This document shows positions 18,185 through 24,405 of a DNA stretch of 24,405 nt, in pieces. The DNA comes from Chara braunii (lineage: Eukaryota; Streptophyta; Charophyceae; Charales; Characeae), in NCBI GenBank assembly GCA_003427395.1, contig BFEA01000479.1, positions 759,016 through 783,420 on the forward strand, read 5' to 3'. The stretch's first letter is position 1; each line of letters opens with the position of its first letter. The position numbers were made by a program, and so were the translations under genes. The notes under the pieces were generated by a model. The model ran no database searches. It was not told where the DNA came from and saw only the letters and a program-made list of their open reading frames with translations.

Positions 18185-19347
18185 CTCCTAAACTGCCCAA
18201 CTCCCTCCATCGTCCCGCAAGTAACATCGTCGTCTTGCAGGGAATGGTGGAACGAACGACTGAGCGATGGCATCTGGAGGCAGAAGCGAAGCACGCCCGA
18301 AATTGAAGGTGGATACGAAGCTGGCCTTGACTGGAGTAACGCCTTGGTTGGTGAATATGGAGCTGGTCGACGATGGAGAGACGGGATAAAGAAACTTCTT
18401 CTTGCCTTGAACGAGTGGTTGGAATGAAACAACGTTGGGAGAGATTGCATGTCCTGTAATGACTTGGATGTGATGTCCTTTGTGAGCAGTCAGTGGTTTG
18501 TTGAGGTGGAAGGTCGATGCCGAACTTCAGATGCTGAAGGTGTCCCGTTGGTATCTCCTTCCACTGTAGATGTTGCAGTGAATTGCTTGAGTGCTTGCTT
18601 TCGGTTGCTTGGAAGGGATGGAGAGAAGGATCCATGTCAAAGTAGTAGAGTGCGAGCATTTCGTAAGTCTTATCGGAAATATTCGTTACAGAGGGGTGTT
18701 GTTGAAGAGTCGGCGCGTCCTTTAAGACGGCTGAAGTTGAGAAGAGTGTTGGAGTATATTCGAGAGAAGATGAAGGTGTTGAAAGGATATGTGGAGGCTC
18801 AGGCTTATCGTGATGGGGCAACATTCTTGTATTTATGGGAGACTTGGCAGCGATGTGGCGAAGGGTTGAGATTGCAATACAAGGAGATTGATGTTGAGCA
18901 TTGCAGAGGGTTTTCTGTCCAGGGTATACAAAGACAGCTCGTCACGGGGGCAGATTTATGATAAGATTACAAGAGTCGGTGGAAGGTGAGGAAACGTTCT
19001 TGGGTTGGCTACCAGAATTAATGAGAAGTTATGATCGGATAGGGCAAGATGTGCGGCGGGGATATCTATTCCGTTCTATGCGTGGTGATGGTCCCGTGAG
19101 TGGGGGTGGTTTTAATACACGGATAGAGAAGTGGTTTGAAGAGGCAGGTGTTTTTGAGGGTGAAAGTGGTCACAACTTTCGGATAGGGGGTGTTCAAGCT
19201 GGAATTGAGGAGGGTTGGAGTCTTGGGGAGATTATGCGACAAGGAACGTGGAGTAGTATAGGAACGTTTATGAGATATGGATATGGAATGCGACGAGGTT
19301 GGAAGAGAAGAAACGAGGCGAGTTCAGGTGGAAACGAAGATTGTTGA
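18164..19347 (+). pseudogene. Tyrosine recombinase of the retrotransposon
   Basis: It would integrate the circular DNA copy. In one frame 18164-18427 and 18449-18961 give an N-terminal segment (EWWNERLSDGIWRQKRS) and a SAM-like helical domain, interrupted by TGA at 18425-18427. The first catalytic Arg is in CGEGLRLQYKEID (codon 18869-18871). Near 18920 a one-base shift moves the protein to the frame of 18901-19347: KTARHGG (beta-hairpin lysine region), GHNFRIGG (His 19171, Arg 19180), GTWSSIGTFMRYG (Trp 19249, nucleophile Tyr 19276). So the R...H-x-x-R...W...Y set is present but split by a frameshift. A 3' splice-like site TCTTGCAG just before 18232 may mark the true start of the coding exon. 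Confidence 0.8.
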
Positions 19348-21597
19348 GAGACCGATGAGCGCGGGGTTGGATGTGCTGAAGTGGACCCTGGGACTAGGGA
19401 GGCAGGAGAACTCGGATTCGGGGATGGTGAAATGATAGAGGATGTTTAGTGAGAGGATGCAGGGATACCAAGAGGTACATTGGGAGGAAGGAAGTATAAG
19501 GAGATAGTAGGCGGGACCGACAAGCATCATGGAAAGTGTGTTGTGAAGGAGTGCGGTCGACGGGAAAATCCATCTGTACGGGGATGATGGGAGTAAATTC
19601 CAATCTAGTGATAGGGTGTCAACCTGCGATGCTTTGGTTGACCAATTCCTGGATACGAATGTTGAACATGCATGATGGTAATCTGAAGCAAATAGTTCGA
19701 TTATTGGTATTCCTATGTGTAAGAAGATGTTGACTCTGATATGGCCGGCCAAACCCCAGTCTGTATTATCTTCTATCTTAGAGATGGAACCAGCAATGGT
19801 GTTGAGTGTCCTAGGTATCTAGACAGGGTTAAGGAGTGAGTCGAAGGTGATTAGGATTGAATATTATCTCGCAACAAGGGGTTAAAGGAGTGGTCAGTTG
19901 ATTTCATTTTCAGGAGCAGGGCTGTAGCGGTCAAACTATCCGAGTGGAGTCTGATGGACGCAAAGAAAAGAAGTTGAGGATGAGTTGAGGCGAGGAGCCT
20001 AAAAGTTTTTAGGATAGCAAAGAGTTCCCTGTGAGTGGAAGAAGAGGCGAGTAGGGAGTCGGGAAGACATTGGTTGAAAGTGATAGGTTGGTGGTGAAGT
20101 GGGTAGATAATTGCGGCTATTTGGGTGGTCGAGGCATTGGTAAATATGGTTAGGGATGCTGGTCGGATTTCCGGGAAGATGGGGAAGGTGTTGAATCCAC
20201 CAGTTTAGGTCTAAAATAAGATCGTCTGAGATTGGTACAGGGGAATCCTAATTAGTTGGGGATATAACATCATATAGGGAGGATAGATAGAGATGAGTGG
20301 GGAGAAAAACTCGTGAGAGTGAGGCAAGCTTTCCTGCAAGTTTCGCGATTGTTCTGCTTGATGGACTTTTTGAGGAGGATTGGATGAGGTGATTAATCTT
20401 TTGAGCTTTATCTTCTAGGACCCTTATTCTCTAAGCGTGGGAATCCAGATTGAAACCGAGGAAGCGGATAGACTGGGATGGGAGAAAAGAGCACTTATGG
20501 GTGTTGAGGAAGAAGCCGAGGTTGTGAAGAAGTGCTACATAATTGAAAGATTGCCAGAGGAGAGTTGGTAAGTTAGGGTTGGCGAGGGCGGAATCGTCTA
20601 TATATGATGATGCAAAAAAATTGCGCATTCGAATTTCTGCCATGATTTATTGCATTACGATTGTGAATATCCAGCATGCAGACGAAATTCCGAAACATAA
20701 TGTTGTGAACTGATAATTGTGTCCGTTCCAGTTGAAGGCTAGGTAAGGGCGCGAGATTGGATGAATGGGGATGTGATAGTAGTCGTTCTTTATGTCAAAG
20801 CATGTGAGGAAATCCTGAGTTGGAGATCCGAAGAGGGGAGCGACAACGTCATTTATTGTTTCATAGTGAAAAGAAGGAAAAGTGACGAAAAGATTAACGA
20901 AGCGGACGTCGAGAATGAAGCGGGTCTTGGAGGAACTTTCCGTTGCGAAGACTGGGTTGATTACTATGGGATGGGGGGAGGGTTCAATCACGCCAGAAGA
21001 GAGGAGTTGTGAGACAGTTGAGGAGATGAATTGGGTGTGATGAGGGGGGTTGGTGTGATTTGGTATTGTGAGGGCGGGGGGAGAGTCTAGTTTGAGGACC
21101 TGCTTGAAGCGAGATGCGGGTAAGACAGATTTAACCATTCGTCTTACTTCTACAATCTTAGGTGTTGGAATATGAGAAGTGCCCTTGAACTTGAGTCTTA
21201 CACCATGGTGGATCCATTGTAGAACTGAATGGGAGTATCTTCGGGAGGAAGAGGAGAGTAGGAGAGACCAGTTAGAGAAGTGTTTGGAAGGAGAGGCCGA
21301 AAAAAAATTATCAGGATCTCGCAACCAAGAAGATGGTTCGTGAAGGGCGAAGGAGGCAAGGTGCAGGTCTACGGTTGAAGGAAACTTTTGAAGATTTGAG
21401 AAAATGGTGGGAACAGAGGGGATTGGAAAAGGATCTTGACTACTGTGAAGTTCTGGCGGGGTCTGCGGTGGAGGATCATGGCTGATCAGAGTGCTTGTTG
21501 TCGTAGTCTGGGAAAGGCTTCTTTGATGCATGGAAGTAGTCGTAGCCTTTGTCCTTGTCATCCTCGTAACGTCGCTTGAAGGAGGATCTCTTGCCAT
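19324..21597 (-). pseudogene. Reverse transcriptase-RNase H polyprotein of the retrotransposon
   Basis: It would copy element RNA to DNA. From ATG 21597: a Ser/Thr/Pro-rich leader (residues 1-150), then RT blocks RFILDVRFVN (226-235), CFDIKNDYYHIPIH (266-279, first catalytic Asp 268), FTTLCFGISSACWIF (297-311) and YIDDS (nt 20593-20604). TAA interrupts at 20647-20649, TAG at 20428-20430 and TAG at 20248-20250. RNase H follows in a shifted frame (about 19860-20157): TNAS (20130-20141, catalytic Asp changed to Asn), THRELFAIL (Glu 20025-20027) and LHSDS (Asp 19938-19940). A second shift near 19860 restores the original frame, with TAG at 19819, the IPRTLNTIA block and the post-RNase H segment with IIELFASDYHHACSTFVS typical of DIRS elements, ending in TGA. 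The start overlaps gag by 122 nt in another frame. Confidence 0.85.
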
Positions 21598-22639
21598 CTT
21601 CAGTCTTGGCGTGCTCGTCCTTCTTTCGATATGATGAGTACTCAGATTCTGGAATTCCCAATCTGCAAGATAAACAGGATAAGTTGATAAGCCTCACAAC
21701 GCAAATGGCGTGGACGTATTGACAGTCCGGGGGCGATAAAATAGTCGGGCGTCGTTCCTTTGCTTACTTGTGCGCATCTCCCCTGACGAGGCTCATGTAG
21801 TAGTTGTATTCTGACTTGATGATTGGTACTGCTTTGTCCATGGCTTTCCTCATAGCCTGGTCGAGTGCATTCTTGATGGTCTTGGTGAAGAAGGGTTCGA
21901 CGCAATCCTTGGCTACTGAAGCTACCCGCGCTCCGAAGTCTGCTGCGAAGGCTTTGCCGATGAGATAATAAGAATAATTCATGTTGATTTCAAGAAAACG
22001 TATATAGGCCTCGATCTGCGAGTAGTAGCATGGAGAGGAGAATGTGGTTTTCCATGCTGCAAGCTCCTCGTATGCAGGTTGCGATTTGCCATTGAGCTTT
22101 TGCTGGATTGCGTTCATTTCGGACAGGAGCCCCTGGGAGAGTTGGTTGAGAGAGGAGTTTTTTTCCTGCTTCTCGATGAGCTGATTCTTGAGTTTCTCGA
22201 TGGAGAGTCTGCTTTCCTACAACTTGGTGACCATATGTTGCTTGAGTTGTTCGAAAGCTTCGAGAGTTCCTTGATGAAATTGAGATGAAGAGGAGGAGGG
22301 GAAGTCTTGATGAGGAAGGGCATGGAGAGGTGGGGCATTGAAGGACGGAGAGGGTGGTGAGTTGGGGAGGGGCGGTTGGGAGGGGGGAGGAGGTAGATGA
22401 TTTTTTAATTTGAGAGCGTGAACGTGTACGTTGTGAGTTTCTTGTATTGAGAGCACTTGCACCTGAAATAGAAGTTCGTTGAGGTTTGAGGAGTTGGGAT
22501 TGACACATCCTAAGATTTTTGCTGGGGTGAAGGCCGGGGGTAAGTCGGGTAGGACGGCAAAGACTTCGGCTTCGATCACAGATTGAGGCCCAAATGTAGC
22601 AAGGAAGGTGTTCAACCAAGGGTCCATCTGCACAGACAA
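21476..22639 (-). pseudogene. Gag-like protein of the retrotransposon, with one intron
   Basis: It would form the particle. Likely start is ATG 22627 (MDPWLNTFLATFG). Order: N-terminal domain, Pro/Ser-rich linker (LPPPPSQPPLPNSPP), a coiled coil with heptads (EAFEQLKQHMVTKL, TAG at 22217-22219, then ESRLSIEKLKNQLIEKQEK in the same frame), a compact C-terminal domain (YYSQIEAYIRFLEINMNYSYY), then an intron (21663-21767) and a charged tail (KRRYEDDKDKGYDYFHASKK) ending in TGA. The single TAG is the only break seen. It is placed upstream of and overlapping RT, as expected for gag. CTGTGCAG directly before the ATG resembles a 3' splice site, so a 5' non-coding exon is possible. Confidence 0.65.
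21663..21767 (-). other. Spliceosomal intron in gag
   Basis: 105 nt bounded by a GTAAGC donor (21767 downward) and a TTATCTTGCAG acceptor (ending at 21663), with a CTTATCAAC-like branch region shortly before. Joining AA at 21768-21769 to A at 21662 makes a Lys codon and carries the frame into LGIPESEYSSYRKK, so removal preserves the reading frame. Without splicing, gag stops at once after the donor (TAA inside AAGTAAGC). Confidence 0.75.
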
Positions 22640-22680
22640 GATAGTAATTAGTTTGGTCCTGAGGCATGTTTCGCTTCTCT

Positions 22681-22699
22681 TCCGCCCTTTTTCTCCCCC

Positions 22700-22736
<37 letters not shown>

Positions 22737-24405
22737 GGAGTTGAATTGAAATAGTAGATTGAGGAGGTATGATGATTCTTTTTTTTTTTTTTTTTTTTTT
22801 TTTTTGGGGGGGGGTAGATGTTTGTAAGAGTTTGTTTTGGAAAATTGTGGAATAGAGTGGAAGGATAATTGTAATAGAGGTGCTTATTCGGGTGTAAACT
22901 TGCTTAATGGAGCTATACATCTGGAGATATTACTTCAACTTGTCATAGTTTTCGCCCTCCTCTTTTGTGTTCTCTTTCTTCTTTGAACATGGTGCTGGTT
23001 GATCTTCCCATTCTTTCTGCATCATTTGCTGTCCTTATTTGTTCCTTGTTTGTCTAATTTGTTTAATTGTTGCTTGCTGGTTTTTTTTTTTTTTTTTTTT
23101 TTTTTAATTGTGAAGATATCTAGAATGCCTGAATTTTTGAAATTTTTTGATAAGAGAGCACAGATGAGGATGGGGGGTGCCATGAGTAAGAGTAAGAGCA
23201 GAATGGATAATGAGGATAGTATAGAGAGGGGGAAATTGATAATTAGGAGAGGGTTGGGTAACGTGGTGAAGGAGATCATGAGAGATAGAGAGGTGGTGTA
23301 TTCAAGAAAGGTTCGAAGAAAGCAGTCCATGTTTATCCTGCAAAACGGAGCAAAGCATGCAGTGTGAGAAAATAAGATCAGAGCCCCTATCCTGAAAAGA
23401 AATGGTTGGTAACTTTATGAGGAGAGGTTGTATGTACTGAGCGTTCTCTGGGGTTGTTTTTGCTTTCCCCCCTTTTTTTTTTTTTTTTTTTTTTGAAAAG
23501 GAATTCATTTCAAATGTAGTTTTTACATGAAAACAGACACGCAACACATTGGCGACAAGCGCCCACTCAGAACTCAGTGATATTGTTAATCCGAAAACAC
23601 AGTTCAGATTCAAGTTATACTTCGATGGTTAAGGCGACTTAGTGCCATCATAACTTATTGTTCGCATACACAGGATTGCCTTGGATATCCCCACGCGAAA
23701 CTCTGAACCCATACTGCTTTTCACTTTTACTGTGGAGGTTATGATCGCTTTTGCCCTATTGCTTATGGCGATACTTCGTTTTCTGTCTACTTCGATTTTG
23801 GGTAATTTTGCAGAGCTTCTTGCATAATCGCTTACGCAGGGATGAATGAATAGCTGGGTGATTTTGCAGAGCTTCTTGCATCATCGCTTACGCAGGGATG
23901 AATGAATAGCTGGGTGCTGCCTCTTGATTGCCCCCCCCCTCTTTTTTTTCTTTTTTTTTCGTCCAAGGTGCACGCAGTCCTTGTTGGATCAGATTAGGAC
24001 GGCATGGTTGATTGATTGGGGAGTCAGTGTTGAGGTCGTACTGCATTCATACCAGTAGGCTCGCTGCTTCGCCACTTGGCCGCTTGCCGACCTTCTAGAA
24101 GACTATAGCTAAGGCTTTTAAGACTTTTTTTTTTTTTTTTTTTTTGATAGACGTGCGGATGGAACCCCTACAGCCTATGGTTGCATGACATCCTACTATT
24201 TGCTTACGAGTACAGAGGTGACGGGATCAATTCTCGGGGTCTACACATGTACTGGTAGGGTAAGGACTAGGGATCGGGCCTTGGATTTTGCATCTGCTAC
24301 TGCAGAAGGTGGAAAGTCGTTTCACTCCCTTCCCACCCCCTCTTCCTTTCTTCTTTCCCCTTTTTTTTTTTTTTTTTTTTTTTGTTGCAGCATCGTTCGT
24401 GATGA
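22681..24405 (+). repeat. Cluster of poly-T tracts upstream of gag
   Basis: Seven T runs of roughly 17-28 nt (near 22708-22735, 22779-22805, 23082-23105, 23471-23494, 23941-23959 with interruptions, 24126-24145 and 24361-24383). Two abut other homopolymers: C13 before the first, G9 after the second. Between them there is no supported gene; the ORFs are low-complexity Lys/Phe artefacts. On the gag strand they are poly-A. Confidence 0.8.
23800..23911 (+). repeat. 56-bp tandem duplication
   Basis: Copies 23800-23855 and 23856-23911 differ at two positions only (GGGTA versus GGGTG, CATAAT versus CATCAT). A third copy begins (GGGTG) and stops after a few bases. Confidence 0.9.

Larger units (their letters stand above)
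18164..22639 (-). mobile_element. Decayed Kangaroo-like DIRS-order retrotransposon (coding core)
   Basis: Minus strand: gag, then RT-RNase H. Plus strand: tyrosine recombinase, converging so that the recombinase stop (19347) and the RT-RNase H stop (19324) overlap by 24 nt. A tyrosine recombinase together with RT-RNase H defines the DIRS order; a recombinase on the opposite strand is described for Kangaroo of Volvox, in the PAT-like group. All three genes carry stops and two of them frameshifts. The outer limits are unknown: split direct repeats typical of the group were not found by eye, so coordinates cover only the coding core. Confidence 0.8.

Noticed and set aside
18084-18824. 246-codon minus-strand ORF
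   Set aside because: It is the antisense shadow of the recombinase, whose catalytic motifs are on the plus strand.
22648-23613. Lys-rich or Phe-rich ORFs
   Set aside because: They consist largely of translated homopolymer tracts.

Overview
The window looks like repeat-rich nuclear DNA of a eukaryote. The evidence is a retrotransposon with a GT-AG intron in its gag, a tRNA-derived SINE-like unit, long perfect microsatellites ((CT)n, (GA)n, (CTAT)n, a run of 31 G) and many 20-28 nt poly-T tracts. There is no operon structure and no intact host housekeeping gene that I can name. The species cannot be fixed. The retrotransposon type (tyrosine recombinase on the strand opposite gag and RT) is best known from the Kangaroo element of the green alga Volvox, but this alone does not place the host. 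A few unresolved bases (N) lie at 14.3-14.5 kb.

Layout. (1) 0.16-3.55 kb holds no convincing gene but is packed with short hairpin-forming repeats, a 65-bp exact tandem duplication and a ~123-bp tandem repeat. Its most striking part is 2655-3542: eleven related units whose inner sequence is conserved while their outer arms differ from unit to unit yet stay complementary. (2) 4.7-12.2 kb has a scattering of coding-like ORFs, mostly on +: small proteins with one membrane segment, a basic Ser/Pro-rich membrane protein, a broken Ulp1/C48-type cysteine protease, a basic protein and a charged helical protein. It resembles the remains of a virus-derived or large DNA-transposon insertion, but no hallmark gene (polymerase, capsid, ATPase, integrase) is recognisable. 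(3) 12.3-12.7 kb is a tRNA-related SINE-like unit. (4) 12.7-15.2 kb is microsatellite-rich and gene-free. (5) 15.4-17.7 kb holds a low-confidence ORF and a second set of hairpin units with complementary, varying arms. (6) 17.8-22.7 kb is a decayed Kangaroo-like DIRS-order retrotransposon: gag and RT-RNase H on the minus strand converge tail-to-tail on a plus-strand tyrosine recombinase. (7) 22.7-24.4 kb is non-coding, with seven poly-T tracts and a 56-bp tandem duplication.

In the retrotransposon, Gag would form the particle, RT-RNase H would copy the RNA, and the tyrosine recombinase would insert the circular product. All three reading frames are broken (in-frame stops, frameshifts, a lost RNase H aspartate), so this copy should be non-autonomous. 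Its ends (split direct repeats expected for the group) could not be located by eye.
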